Notes: generated from the sequence alone by a model not told the origin. A stretch of 64,000 nucleotides of DNA from Owenia fusiformis (GCA_903813345.2 CAIIXF020000003.1:33286159-33350158), one strand, 5' to 3'; numbered from the stretch's first letter, positions 45,900 to 57,699 are shown. Numbers and translations: made by a program.

Positions 45900-47600
45900 T
45901 ATTCTAAAATACATATTTTTCTCTGCTTCTGTACTTTATACCACTTAAATGCATTTTGTGTATGACATCGATTGATTTTTAGAATAAATAACTACATTTC
46001 ATCAAAAAGAAAAAAGATTATGGAAAACGTCAAACATTTCTTTGAAATCCATTATTGCACAGTGATTTTTGAGAGCGAAATGTATGCTAAATTGGCCTTG
46101 ATCTGAGAATATAACGGAATTAAAGCTCTTTTAAACGAAAATGTAAATGTGTGGAAAACCTTTCACTGTGCATCATGTCAACGAAATGTTCTTCATGCAG
46201 TTGAATTATCGTCTGGACAGGTGATCACACAGATGGAGAGACCTGGGTATCATATCCTTACTAAATATAAACAAAAATGACAAATGAGAAAGGAAAAAAG
46301 TGTAAAGCAACCTAGTGGGAAAAGCAAACTGTAATGTGTAAAACTGGCAAACAAAAATCAAACCTGAATATCCCAAGACAATAATCTAATATGGGAATAA
46401 ACAGCATCCACACCGTTCAATGACCAGTTCCTCATCAACGACCACAACTCTGAGGGACATTCCATTCATACTGAAGTCATTAAAATACATGTTGAAAATA
46501 ATGATATCCAATACTCATAAGATCAAAAATAGTTGTAGATACTATAGTACTCATAAAAGCTGCAGATAACGTTTCTTCATCGGGAAAGCAAGCTGTCTCT
46601 TAGTCATATATTAACTAACGAGCTGGTTCAGAGCACCAGCATGTCAAACTATGTGAATGGGCTCTGTATCCACAATGTTGCGAGTTCAAGACACATGTGC
46701 TCTTTGCGTTTAATAATCAACAAAAATCACTTAAACCTGCACTAAAACTGTGTGTCAGATCGATATAGATATCAGTATAAGGTTTGGAAACTAATTGTAC
46801 CAACAAAAAGAACTTAAAAAACACTGCTACAATATCAACATAAGCTTTCAATAGTAGTGACGATGCAGAAACATGCAAAATGTCACCACACCTTGTTAAG
46901 TATACAGTACACATTAACTACTGAACAGTGTCAAGATAAACGTTCGAAGCTATTACAATATGCCACCCAATCACTAGTGGTGGTGACATAAAAATAATGT
47001 ATAGAAAAATCTACTGAACCAAAATAAACTTTGTGATAGAAGAACTGATTGTTTACTCTAAGTTTTCAACTAAATATATTTCTAATAAGCAATGTTTTAT
47101 CGAAAAGAAAAAATAATTTCATGTTATATAAAATCAAATAAATTAATTATATTTTTTTCGTTGTGTTAGTTACACCAGTAATAATAAACCTGTTTATAAA
47201 GTGGTGTTAACTAGACTATATAATTTAACAGTCATAAAAGTAATAATAAACCTGTTTATAAAGTGGTCTTAACAAGACTATAGAATTTAACAGTCATAAA
47301 ACCTAAAAAAAATATACCAGGAAGGGACCACTGTGAATGTAAATGTATAAAGCATGGATGCCATAGGAAACGGAACAAAAGTTATAACAGAACCTAGCAT
47401 GGAGAAAGTGTAACTGGTAAATTGTAATAAAAATAGTATAGATCATGATCTAACATGACATAGTATGCCTTACAACTCATCATCCCTATAATTATTAAAG
47501 ACTACTAAAGTATATTATAGTGATCCACTCGACTATGCTGGTTACCTAAACGGTTTGTTTCGGTAACAAAATGTGGGAACATCGAAGGTATGATTTTTCC
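45900..47600. other. Interior of the inverted-repeat region, mostly featureless
   Basis: Unique AT-rich sequence without recognisable exons. A ~64-bp segment with AATAATAAACCTGTTTATAA and AATTTAACAGTCATAAAA is tandemly duplicated at about 47178-47302. Confidence 0.5.
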
Positions 47601-47618
47601 TTTTTCCTTTCACACTTT

Positions 47619-47950
47619 GTAGGCAGAATTCCCACGACATTTTTTCTCACAAACGTGTATCAGTATCATATGTTTAAGAAGATGTGCATATTTTCAAACA
47701 AATAGTTCAGAAGACAACATAATCGTACATTTAATTCCTCACTTAAGTTACATAAACGGTATTTCGAAAAGAAAAAACAGTTCAGATCTGCACTTTTAAC
47801 CCAAACCTTTATGTAACTTAAGTTATGAATTAAATCGACGATTCTGTCGTCTTCTGAGCTATTTTTCGCAAACATGTACATTTTCTAAGACATATGATAC
47901 TGATTCACGTTTGTGAGAAAAAAACGTCGAGAGGATTCTGCCTACAACGC
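47619..47950. repeat. Hairpin with ~150-bp arms
   Basis: GTAGGCAGAATTCCCACGAC, TCTCACAAACGTG and CAGTATCATATG at 47621-47670 are answered in reverse complement at 47880-47950. Further in, AGTTCAGAAGAC, AATTAAATCGACG-type words and ACTTAAGTTACATAAA also pair. The centre is near 47785. Mismatches are spread evenly, so it is an old fold-back. Confidence 0.85.
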
Positions 47951-48023
47951 ATGAAATAAGGAATAAGGACAAATCGTACCTGTAATCGAGCGGATCACCA
48001 GTGTATATACAGGGTGAGATAAT

Positions 48024-48473
48024 TCATATTATCCAGTTGTCAGGTAAGAGATTTTCAGGTAATTCATTTTCTTCCTGATCTTCAACGTTTGGTGTAATGG
48101 TGTCATCAACTGGTTCAAATTCATTGTTGCTCTCATCAACATCATCGTGCTGATGGGTTGGACAGTTCTCACACACACCTTTGCAGCACTTACATGAACT
48201 TCCACAAATGAGATCCTGTTTCTTACAAATATATCTCATTGAGTCAGACGCTCCTTTACAACTACAAGCAACAAGCTCCATTATTTCTTGTGGGGCAGGA
48301 CCGTTTTCCATCCACTTAATTTGTAGTTTATTCCCTTTGAATGTCCAACCATGTAATGTGGGGGATTGATAATCAATCATTGATTTGCCTGAGTTTCGCC
48401 AAATATAGGCCTGATAGTTGGCTCTATTTATATGGAGAATGAGAGCATCCTTTGTTGGTGGTAAATGCTTTGG
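48024..48473 (-). CDS. Terminal exon of a cysteine-rich uncharacterised protein
   Basis: On the minus strand an acceptor (AAATACAG) at 48474-48475 opens a 149-residue frame to a stop at 48024. It reads LPPTKDALILHINRANYQAY, then WTFKGNKLQIKWMENGPAPQ and a Cys cluster with the pattern C-x-C, then C, C, C-x-C-C, C-x-x-C, ending in an acidic tail. I recall this LPPT...W...PAP...C-rich layout from multicopy uncharacterised invertebrate proteins of probable mobile-element origin; this is recollection, not a search. The Cys cluster could bind metal. No upstream exon is visible because the right arm of the inverted repeat follows. It may be the remnant of the gene once carried by the 45.0-49.5 kb element. 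Confidence 0.5.
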   Translation of the reverse strand, partial: PKHLPPTKDALILHINRANYQAYIWRNSGKSMIDYQSPTLHGWTFKGNKLQIKWMENGPAPQEIMELVACSCKGASDSMRYICKKQDLICGSSCKCCKGVCENCPTHQHDDVDESNNEFEPVDDTITPNVEDQEENELPENLLPDNWII

Positions 48474-48479
48474 CTGTAT

Positions 48480-49545
48480 TTTATATTTATCTACAAACTT
48501 CCAAGATGGCCACCAGAATGCAAGATGGCTATTGGAAAGTTAATCAGCTCTATAACTTCTTACCATGTAACATGTGTGAAAATTTGAAGTAAAACTCTTA
48601 CGTGGTTTTCATGGAATCGTGATGACAAGATTTATCTAAAAACTTCCAAGATGGACGACGGAATGCAACATGGCCACCGAAAAGTTAGTTAGAACGTCAT
48701 ACCATGTAACATGTGTGAAAATTCGAAGTAAAACTGTGAAGTGGTTTTTATGGAATCGTGATTACAAGATTTATCTATAAACCTTCCTAAATGGCCGTCA
48801 GAATGCAAGATGGCCACTGAAAAGTTAATCAGCTCTAGAACTTCATACCATGTAACATGTGTGAAAATTTGTTAAAAAAAGTCAATCTGTTATGTTGTTT
48901 CCCTGGAATCACGATGACAAGATTTATCCCAAAATTTCCAAGATGGCCGCCAGAATGCAAGATGGCTGCCGAAAAGTTATTCACCTCTATGTTTTTTTTA
49001 CCATGTAACATGTGTGGAAATTTGAAGTAAATCCGTTTGGATTTCCTGAAATCGTGATGACAAGATTTTTCTTAAAACTTCCAAGATGGCTGCCAGAATG
49101 CAAGATGGCCACCGAAAAAATAATGAGGTCTAGGACTTTTTACCAAGTAACATGTGTGAACATTTGAAGTACATCTGTTATGTGGTTTTTGTGGAATCGC
49201 GATGACAATATTTATCTGAAAAAAATTCCAAGATGGCCGCCAGAATGCAAGATGGCCGCCGCAAAGTTAATTAGCTCTAGAACTTCTTACCATGTAACAT
49301 GTGTGAAAACTTGAAGTAAATCCCTCTTATGGTTTACCTGGAATCGTGATGACAAGAAAGTGAGACTTCAGAATGCCACCTTGTCTAACCCCGTTTTGGT
49401 GCCCTTTGCCCCTGTTTACATCAATAGAAGAGGTGTTTTCTTTAAGAGGGAAGTCTGTTTTTTCAAACGGTACAATCATTTTATGTGGGAAAGTTCCGGA
49501 CAACAAAACTTTTTTTCAGAGGGTCCAGATCAGGGACTATACCTA
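48480..49545. repeat. Right arm of the large inverted repeat, ~145-bp tandem units
   Basis: Six units of about 145 bp (near 48505, 48650, 48790, 48938, 49083 and 49230) each contain CAAGATGGCCGCCAGAATGC-like sequence, AGATGGCCGCCGAAAAGTTA and ACCATGTAACATGTGTGAAA. The outer 190 bp from 49360 matches the region next to the MFS start in reverse. The ORFs at 49360-49587 and in 44892-45183 are two readings of this duplicated segment and are not genes. Confidence 0.9.
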
Positions 49546-49547
49546 TA

Positions 49548-50373
49548 TTCACGGTGTTATAGCATGACGGTTACGACACCTCTGTAAACGAGATTAGACG
49601 ACTACGATCACTGATTTATCCAATAAAAAGGCCGTGATGGAACAGAAAACTAAGGTTGGTGCATTATTTTCTTTTACTGTGTATCAATGAAAGGATGAAC
49701 GATTTTTGTAGGCATCGCATTCGGTGATGCATTTCGTAATGTATATTTTGAACGTATTCTTTGCAAATTGATGCCCGGGGATAACATGAAATAGGCGAAA
49801 AACTGTTGAGTTTGAAATTCAAAACTACAAAAAATTTTGTAATTTGTTTATTATTATCGTTGGGGCATGGTCTACATTGCCGTCCGCTAAATATCTAATG
49901 TACATCTAATACAATACGTTACCGTCCATAGAATTCATACGTAGTCGTCTAACGACATTGCGTTTGAAACCTTATAATTTGCAATATGACCACGTTCCTG
50001 TTCTGGATTTGTCATTTTATGGCTTGTTTATACACAGTTTACTAACTGTTAATACTTTGAGTGGCTCTGAGGCACATATACTGAGAAATCACGAGAATGG
50101 ACTAAAAAATATGAACTTGGACATCTCAGTCCGTAAGTTTACAGCTTACATTCCGCTCCTAGTAAACCACCTGGCAGATTTGACCCAGTCTTTATAACCA
50201 CCCATATATCGATCACCAAATGGAACTAGTTGAAAAGGAAATCTTATCTGTGAATCTTACCTACAGGTGAGAAAGAGGACGTGCTGTCTTTCCCATCCGC
50301 CATTTTTTGTTATCGTTACCGCAAAATTTTGCAAATCGCCTTGACGTAACCGTCATGCTATAGCACCGTGATA
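49548..50373. mobile_element. Non-autonomous DNA transposon with ~26-bp inverted termini
   Basis: The left end is CACGGTGTTATAGCATGACG then GTTACG. The right end is CGTAACCGTCATGC then TATAGCACCGTG, its reverse complement with one mismatch. The body (TTTATCCAATAAAA, CTAAGGTTGGTGCATTATTTTC, CGTAGTCGTCTAACG) codes for nothing. A directly repeated, 3'-truncated copy follows at 50404 and a 3' end lies at about 57940-58105. Confidence 0.85.
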
Positions 50374-50403
50374 TTGTGAAGACTGGTTTTATTGTCCCTT
50401 ATT

Positions 50404-51395
50404 CACGGTGTTACAGCATGACGGTTATGCCACCTCTGAAAACGAGGTTGGACGGCTACGTTCACTGATTTATCCAATAAAATGGACACGATGGAAGAGA
50501 AAACTAAGGTTGGTGCATTATTTTCTACTACTGTGTATCAATGAAAGGATGAACGATTTATGTAAGCGTCGCATTCGGTGATGCCTTCAGTAATGTATAT
50601 TTTGAACCTAGTCTTTGCAAATTGATGCCTGGTGATAACATGAAATAAGAGAAAAACTGTCGAGTTTGAAATTCAAAACCACACAAAATTTAGTAATTTG
50701 TTTATTTTTGTTGTTAGGGCATGGTCTACATTGTCTAAAAACCTTGGGGTATATAGATGTAACCTACATACGATCATACAAAGCCAATTGAGCATTGGAA
50801 ACCACCTAATATGTTCACTCAAGCCATGATTTTTTTTTTGAATTTGCGGTAACGTAAAAAAATGATGGACGGTTACGCGAACCTGATTCAAATATGAAAC
50901 CCCGATTTATTGTCATTAATTTTGTCATCTTCATCAGAACTTGATCCTTAATCTTCTTTTGCCTCTTCATTGCTATCTTTTACACTTTCATTGGTTTCAT
51001 AAATAAAGCAAGCGACAGTTTTTTCCTTGTCCTATAGAGGCTGAAACAAACGTCTCTTGCGAGTCCTAAAAACAAATATAGGAAATTCAATATTCAATTT
51101 CTTACCCATTATAACAATAACATGGAAAGAGGCTATCAGATCAAGCAGCCTTGACTTGACAGATCTACAGGCGCGTAACCATCCGCTAAATATCTCATGT
51201 ACAACTAATACAATACGTTACCGTCCGTAGAATTCGATAGAAGTCATACGTAGTCGTCTAACGGCATTGCGTTTGAAACTTTATTATTTACGATATACAG
51301 CACGTTCCTGTTCTCGATTTGTCATTTTATGCCTTGTTTATACACAGTTTACTTACAGTTAATATTTTGAGTGGCTCTGAGGCACATGTACTGAA
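50404..51395 (+). mobile_element. Second, truncated copy of the CACGGTGTTA element
   Basis: Starts CACGGTGTTACAGCATGACG and follows the first copy for about 340 bp. It then has about 430 bp of extra sequence (50747-51175) before resuming at CCGCTAAATATCTCATGTAC. Similarity is lost near 51395, before the right terminus. The extra block may be an insertion here or a deletion in the first copy. Confidence 0.8.
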
Positions 51396-52583
51396 AAAGC
51401 GTTCAAATTGGCAGGTGTTCACATTTCGAGGAATTTGTTTGTGGGGGGATTTTCACTGTTCAGTCCACTATATTGAACATTTAATACTAAGTCAGAAAAC
51501 AATACATGTTGTAGATGAGTTAATTCTACAACAGGCCTATAGCCTATATGCTATGTTTTATTTATATTTTGAACAATTTCATCATTTTAGCAACTTAAAT
51601 AACTTAAATTTTGGCAAAAAATTGTAATACACTGTATAAGTATATGATAGTCTCGTACGAAATATTATGCTTATCAAATGACTTATCCCATATTATGGTT
51701 ATATAGCCACCCTACACATAGAGAGCGAGCAAATTACTGCGCTGGCTGCATTTGAAGAGACTTTCTGGCGATTTCTCAACTTCTTTCTCATGGTTTACTT
51801 TTTGAAAGCACCTACTGACTTATTCAAGATATTAATGTATCTTATATGGGTGGTATACACTTAATTGAAGAAATATGACAAAAATATAGGAAAGTATGCC
51901 TACATAATGAATAAAATACGATGTAAAGTTGATAATTCAGAAAGTTTCCACTAAAGAATCTCAACATCCTCATATTATCACGTTAACTGAAGTATTATGA
52001 GAGTAGTATTCACATTCCTAACATATTTTGCACCATTGATGTTATTTTGAAGAATGTTACCATTATTTTTCCTGAGGAAACTTCATTTGAAATCCCGAGA
52101 TCAAATTTTGGATGAGAGGACTACGCGTGTCAATATCAACCTCTTGGGATTAACACTACAACTTGAAAGACGCGATAGACTGCTCCAATATCGACCACAG
52201 ATCCAGTGCCCATGTGTATCAAAAGCACATAGACTGTGGAATAACTCACTATAATATCAAATTGTTATAAAATTTCGAACTTTTATACAAGGGTAGACCT
52301 GGGAGGGTAGCATTTGATCTTGAGCAGTGTTTGATATGTCGTGCAATTTTACCAATTAATATTTGGTTGCAAAGTAGGCCTATCCAAAGAAAGTTACTTA
52401 TGTGCATAAAATATATAATATATATACAAGTGTCGAACTCTGTAAACAATTTCTGCACAGGTAAACAATAATGACCTTTTTTAAGTGTAACTCTTTACTT
52501 TGGCCATGACCTTGGACCTTCAGATGACAGTGATGCTATATACATCTAAACGGATTATTTTGCTGTACCATACATGATATTAA

Positions 52584-54842
52584 AGGTTGAATAAATAGTG
52601 CAGAGACGTATCCAACGATCATGGTCCTGGTGTCAATATATATCGAATTTTGAATATTTCATCAAGGCTAACATCTATTTTCATTAGCTACAAAGAAAAC
52701 TCCCGAACGTACCTAATTTCTGCCGATATTCACAATCACTGGCATCCTAAATCCCCGGGAATCTTCTGCCGACATCGGCAGAAAAAATGCTCACGTACCT
52801 TTTAATGATTTCCCGGTTATATTGTCATTGGATTCCAGCCCCGTTTTCACCTAACGTTCTATCTAACATTCTGTTTCCTTTATACCATGCGCGTGTCAAG
52901 AAGACTTTGAATATGGGCAGATTTGAGGTGTTTTAGTCTTAGATTTTTTTGATTTTTCTTCGTCAGTGGATCAGATTAACTGCAAGAGTCGCCGGTAATA
53001 GACCGTCAACGGCGGTCATATCGTGTACCATGCATACAGTTATATCAGACAACCGCGGTTATACTGTAACATGCGGTCTTACCTATCTCAGCTGCAGCAA
53101 GAATTTTAAATGGCGGAGATTTAGAAATGTTTCAAAAAACAAAATGCGGGCCCAATTGAAAAATAAATCTAATTACCAACTTATTACCAACTAGTTTACA
53201 ACTAATTATCAACAATTCTGCTGGCAATTGGAATTAAAGTTAAGCGTTAATTAAATCAATGATAATTATGGCCTAATTATCAGTAGCAAGTTCAACGTAA
53301 ATTAACTTACAATAATGCTTATTTATGATTTTTAGTTGATAATTAAGATATGAAATGTTTGAGGGTGATAGTAAGTGGTAATAAAACGTTTTTGTTCAGA
53401 AGTAGATTATTGGTTGATAGTTAACATATAGGATGATTATAATGATAATTAGTTGTAAATTAGGCCCATGATTTAGAAATACAAACCCCCTAAGTTTAAT
53501 TTCAAAATGGTGGAAAAAGAAAACATGTGAGAGATATCTCTCTCATAAAATTGAGAATTACAACGGGAATGGTGCGTATACTACCATGAACTTTGGTCAA
53601 CATTATTATAAGGGTATGTAGAACATGAATACAATGTATGTTAAATCTTATTCACACTTCTGTCTGAAATGTTCATGAATTTGAAATCTTTTTGAATCAG
53701 ATCATATAATATTAATCCTAGAATGCAATTTAGGTACTAACATGGGTTACTAATATTTCACAAGTAATCCTAATGTGCTCTTCTAAATAATGATTGTCAG
53801 ATCAAAGACATTTCAAAACATATTTTTGATTATATCTGTTACGTCCTTATTATGTAACATTATAGTCTAATGTTTGTGTTCTGATTTTAATTGTTGATGG
53901 TTATAATGATGTTTTCACATGCTTTTCATAAATCTTAAAAATTTGCAAAATAGAATAGCTTTAAAAAAGAGGGGGAGAAACCCCAGGGTTCAAAGATGAC
54001 ATACGCTTATAATGTAAATCTGTATTGAGATGACATCGTCGCTGATTGGTTTAGCGAGTCGATCGTTGATTGGTTTAAAACTAGGTCAATTTGAAAACTT
54101 TGAAAACCAAGATAGAGGGTACGTTTTCGACAAAAGGAGGTGTGCGAAGGAGGAAATAGTATGTCATCAATTGAATCATGAGGTTTTCCCTCCTCTTGCT
54201 GTGAAATTTCAATAGTTCAAGTTCAATGTTGTCTGTTCTGAAAGATCCTAATTAAGATGAATATTCCGTCACAAAATAGTTCAAGCTGAAGCAAAAATCT
54301 CCGGGTGAAGGGAAGCAAAAAAGAAGCGAGTCATTTTTGAGGAGTCACAAATCTGACTTAAACCTAACTTTCAACTAATTATCAATAGTAAGTTAGGTGA
54401 TAATTAGAGATTAACTTACATCAAACTTACAACTAACTTTCAACTAATTTACGTAAATCAGTGACAATCGACCAATATATAGCTCATTTGCATATTGATG
54501 GTAGTTAATCGTTAATTAAGTTGCAAATTAAGCGTTAATTAAGTTGATAATTAGCTCATTTGCATGTGAATTTTTACACCTAACTTTCAACTAATTATCA
54601 ATAGTAAGTTAGGTGATAATTGGAGATGATTTTCCATAGGCTTTTTTCAATTGGGGGACGTCCAACCTTTCAATTGCTTATTTAGAAGTCTATTTGCAAG
54701 TCTGATTGGTGGTATTTGTCGACAAGTGCATATATTTTAAGAAAATAGGTATGGCGAAGAAGACATTAGGCCAAACGTTGCACTAATAGCTCGGGAAAGG
54801 TAAAATGACTCCCAAATTTCTTCTATAGTCTTTATTCAACCT
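52584..54842. mobile_element. TTAA-type element, copy 3 of 3, with a nested insert
   Basis: TTAA (52580-52583) is followed by AGGTTGAATAAATAGTGCAG. The far end is CTTTATTCAACCT followed by TTAA (54843-54846), so termini and duplication are both clear. Flank words ATCATGGTCCTGG and TTTTAAGAAAATAGGTATG match the copies at 19605 and 30178. The size is inflated by the insert at 53151-54654. No transposase is visible; piggyBac-type mobilisation is inferred from TTAA. Confidence 0.8.
53151..54654. mobile_element. Nested element rich in AACTAATTATCAA words
   Basis: Bounded by CCCAATTGAAAAA (53151) and TTTTTCAATTGGG (ending about 54654), perfect 13-bp inverted repeats. Both subterminal regions (53160-53470 and 54350-54620) are crowded with variants of CAACTAATTATCAATAGTAA in both orientations, while the middle is unique. 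The design (unique core, repeated subterminal words) is typical of non-autonomous transposons whose ends bind transposase repeatedly (inference). Confidence 0.65.
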
Positions 54843-54846
54843 TTAA

Positions 54847-55591
54847 GTGTCTTATTTCCAAAGAGATATCCTGGATATACATACATGTACAGTATAGGGT
54901 ATGTCACTTGTGTGAATAACAAAATATGAATGGATATTGCATTTGTCTCTTAGTGCCACAACTGTTGACGATGGAAGGATGGACGGACAGACGGATGTCA
55001 ATTAATAATCTGCTGCTTCTTTCCAGCTGGACGGATGGACTGATGGAGAATTCAATACGTTCACACAGCTAAAAATGATGTAAACTAACATGCTTTATTT
55101 CCCAAACTTTTCCAGGGGGACTCTAACACTTAAATTAAAGTTCCTAAAAATCCTCAAATACTGACAGTAAGTTTGCAATAGTCATTGGTCAAAGGGACTT
55201 CTATTAAGTCCCTACATATGGGCCTGACAATAGTTGGATGACCAGTTAAGGAAAGCACTAGCATAGTACTGTACCCCCACTGAAGACACAAATCCATATA
55301 TTGTTTCTCAACCAGTATGTAAGTAGAGTTGTGGAGGTCCTTGGTGAGTTCCAGTATGACTGTACATGGAAGCTCATAGCTGTGTATTCAAGAGTATTTA
55401 GAAAGATCAAAATACTTTGAACACCAAAACAGATATACATGTTTATAGGTAGCATAGTCTATATTTATAACATTTATCCCCACTGTAGATTTCTACAAAT
55501 ATAAAAATGATTAACATAATTATTGTCTTGCTTACAAGCAAGTAGAGAATTACTGTAAACAAATAAAATTCTATAAAACACTCACGTAGGC
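54847..55591. other. No gene seen
   Basis: AT-rich. A short GGATGGACGGA-type simple repeat lies near 54975 and 55030. No exons are recognised. Confidence 0.5.
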
Positions 55592-56458
55592 CTAAATAGA
55601 GGCCTGTAAATTGTATAATGTATGTACAAAAATGATCATTTGTCTGCAGTAAATATTAAAGAAAGAAAATTCATTGGAGGATTTGCTGCATTCAGTTTCA
55701 GTTGTCATTTCATTGTATTGAATTTCATGTGTTATTAAATCCGATTGAGATTTCATTGGGGTTGAATTTTGAATTTTTGAACATTTCATTTTATTTTCAT
55801 TAATTACACTTATTGTCATATATTCATCGCTATCAATAATTATTCTTTTATTTGCGTTTGTCACTGCACTTGGTATAATTCTGGAGAAATTTCTTGTTGT
55901 TATTCTTATATTGTTATTGATCCTGCTAATTGTTCTGAGCTTTAATTCATCATCTGGGTGTATTTCAAGTAGGTGATGAATCATATCTGTAAATTCCTTA
56001 CATCTCCTGTTTGTGTTGAAATAGTAACATTCGAATCCTAGTCTGAAATAAAATGAAAACATTTTAATATGCATTAGAATCATAAAATACTCACCCGCCG
56101 TAGTCCTCTCCTAAATTTTCGGCAGAGTTCTACTTAGGACTTGTACTATAACAAACTCGGGCTATTATAGAATCTAATTACATGCATGGATGGGGTCATC
56201 ATCGTTCTATTGTCAGCTTACCTGGATAATTGGTAGCTTAGCAGTTGATCGAGAGGAAGAAATAAATGGTAATAATTTGGCGGTTTTTTGGAATTTGTTT
56301 TTATCTCAGCAGCACATGCCAATAGGTCGGCGTTTTATAGTAAGCTGTCAAACATAGGTACTTTGAATATCATTCTTTTAAGAAATTCAATAATCGCTGG
56401 TATACAGCTTGAAAAACAATCAAAATGTTGGAAAGAAAACTTACCTCTCTTCAGCCAT
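55592..56458 (-). CDS. Predicted two-exon protein of unknown function
   Basis: On the minus strand an ATG at 56458 opens a 14-base exon (56445-56458, MAEE plus a split Arg). It ends at a GTAAG donor. An acceptor (TTTATTTCAG) leads to exon 2 (56042-55592), completing Arg and giving about 154 residues: RLGFECYYFNTNRRCKEFTD, HHLLEIHPDDELKLRTISRI, then a Ser/Thr/Glu-rich tail ending in a stop. I recognise no family. The split codon and good splice sites support the model, but so short a first exon needs transcript proof. It lies just inside the right inverted repeat of the 51.7-56.5 kb segment, so it may belong to a mobile element. Confidence 0.4.
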
Positions 56459-56542
56459 GTTTGAAATAGCCAGATAGTCTCTTCAAATGCAGCCAGCGTA
56501 GTAATATTGCGTGCTCTCTATGTGTAGGGTGATAGCACTGCT

Positions 56543-56791
56543 TTACTTTTGCTTGAAAAAGTCCTTCATTGTTGTTTGTTTCTTGGCACATTTAGCATTA
56601 GCAATATTTGAGTAGATATCCTCTTCAAGTAAAAAGAATTTTTCATGAGTGTTCATTCGAGGTGATGTATAATCCTTCAAAATATCAAAGGCATTCAGGA
56701 TGTCAGATGTATGCGTTTTTAGGAGACATTTTAGTGATAGGGTATTACGAAGTTGAATTTTTTCTTTCTCGTGATATAATCTTGTCTGCAA
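56543..56791 (-). pseudogene. C-terminal fragment of a pogo/Tigger-like transposase
   Basis: About 82 residues, open at the N-terminal side without an ATG, end in KKQTTMKDFFKQK. QTTMKDFF fits the PCNA-interaction (PIP) box Q-x-x-M-x-x-F-F. Pogo and Tigger transposases are known to end in such a motif (QxxITDFF), and the preceding helical, charged segment (FLLEEDIYSNIANAKC) fits their tail. The DDE domain is not found upstream. The window also carries several MITEs with pogo-like CAGTAAAACC ends that such a protein might have moved (inference). Confidence 0.5.
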
Positions 56792-56799
56792 ATGTCGTC

Positions 56800-57690
56800 T
56801 GTGTTGTCTTTGTGATTATAAAACATTTACTGATTGAATCTAGGCTATCATAACAGACCCATAAAACAGTTAAGACCTGTTCATAATCCAAATCAAAAGC
56901 TTCCAGTTGATTTACAATAAGGATAAACCAATTATCTCCCAGATTCCCACATTTCTCTTAAAGGGTGACGCATATCGTTTAGCAAATCGAACGCTCGTTT
57001 CTGGTGTTGCTCACCGTTTAGTATAAAAGGCCCGATCCCGGAATAATACTCAAGGGTTCACAGGTTCGATGTCGTTGTGTCAACACCTCTAGCTGTTATA
57101 TAGCATAAGTATATTATAGATCGTCACACATTTATAAAAGGGTGATTTTTATTTTGACAAATCAATTCCAAATTTATGGGTGAAGTTTCAGGATCTTCTA
57201 TTTGTGTATAATAAGGAAAAATTGGCATCTAAATTTCCCCATAACGTAATAGCACACAGCTTGGCATATGAAATATCCTACAAATGAAACAAAGCAGTTC
57301 TAATACAAGGATTTATATTGGCTGTTGCACATGTACTGTTTGAACGCAATCACTCTATGGATAACGTTTTCAAAATCATTATAAACGGGTCACTTTATCT
57401 CAAAGACAATTTCAATAAACTGGATTTTACAGAACTCCCCTTATTTCTTAAAAATGGACTGATCCAGTTGATTCGCCTGGAGCCGCCATATTGTTTTTAT
57501 ACGGGATGCTTATTGGAACCCTTTAATCCAAATCAAAAACATCTTAATAATGATAAATCAATTATCTTCTTGATTCACACCTTTCTCTTAATCCAAACAT
57601 AAAACATCCAGTTCTTTTCTAATAGAATAAACCAATTAACTCCTGTATTCACACCTTTCCTAAACATCCTGTTGTATTCTACAAATAAGG
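56800..57690. other. No gene seen
   Basis: AT-rich sequence with a duplicated phrase (AATCCAAATCAAAA, ATAAACCAATTA and CACACCTTTCT variants near 56890, 57530 and 57630). The ORF at 57318-57602 overlaps these repeats and matches nothing I know. Confidence 0.4.
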
Positions 57691-57699
57691 GATGTCACT

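Larger units (their letters stand above)
51708..56532. mobile_element. Segment bounded by ~68-bp inverted repeats, possibly an old element
   Basis: CACCCTACACATAGAGAGC and GCTGGCTGCATTTGAAGAGA at 51708-51777 recur in reverse complement at 56462-56532. The enclosed 4.8 kb holds the TTAA-type element at 52584-54842 and a two-exon gene model on the minus strand. The right end abuts the pogo/Tigger-like fragment (56543). Whether the arms are transposon termini or a separate duplication is not resolved. Confidence 0.5.

Noticed and set aside
49360-49587. Small gene conserved between 44902-45183 and 49360-49587
   Set aside because: The two ORFs are the two copies of the outer inverted-repeat segment. 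Different frames are open in both, and there is no sign of codon-level constraint.
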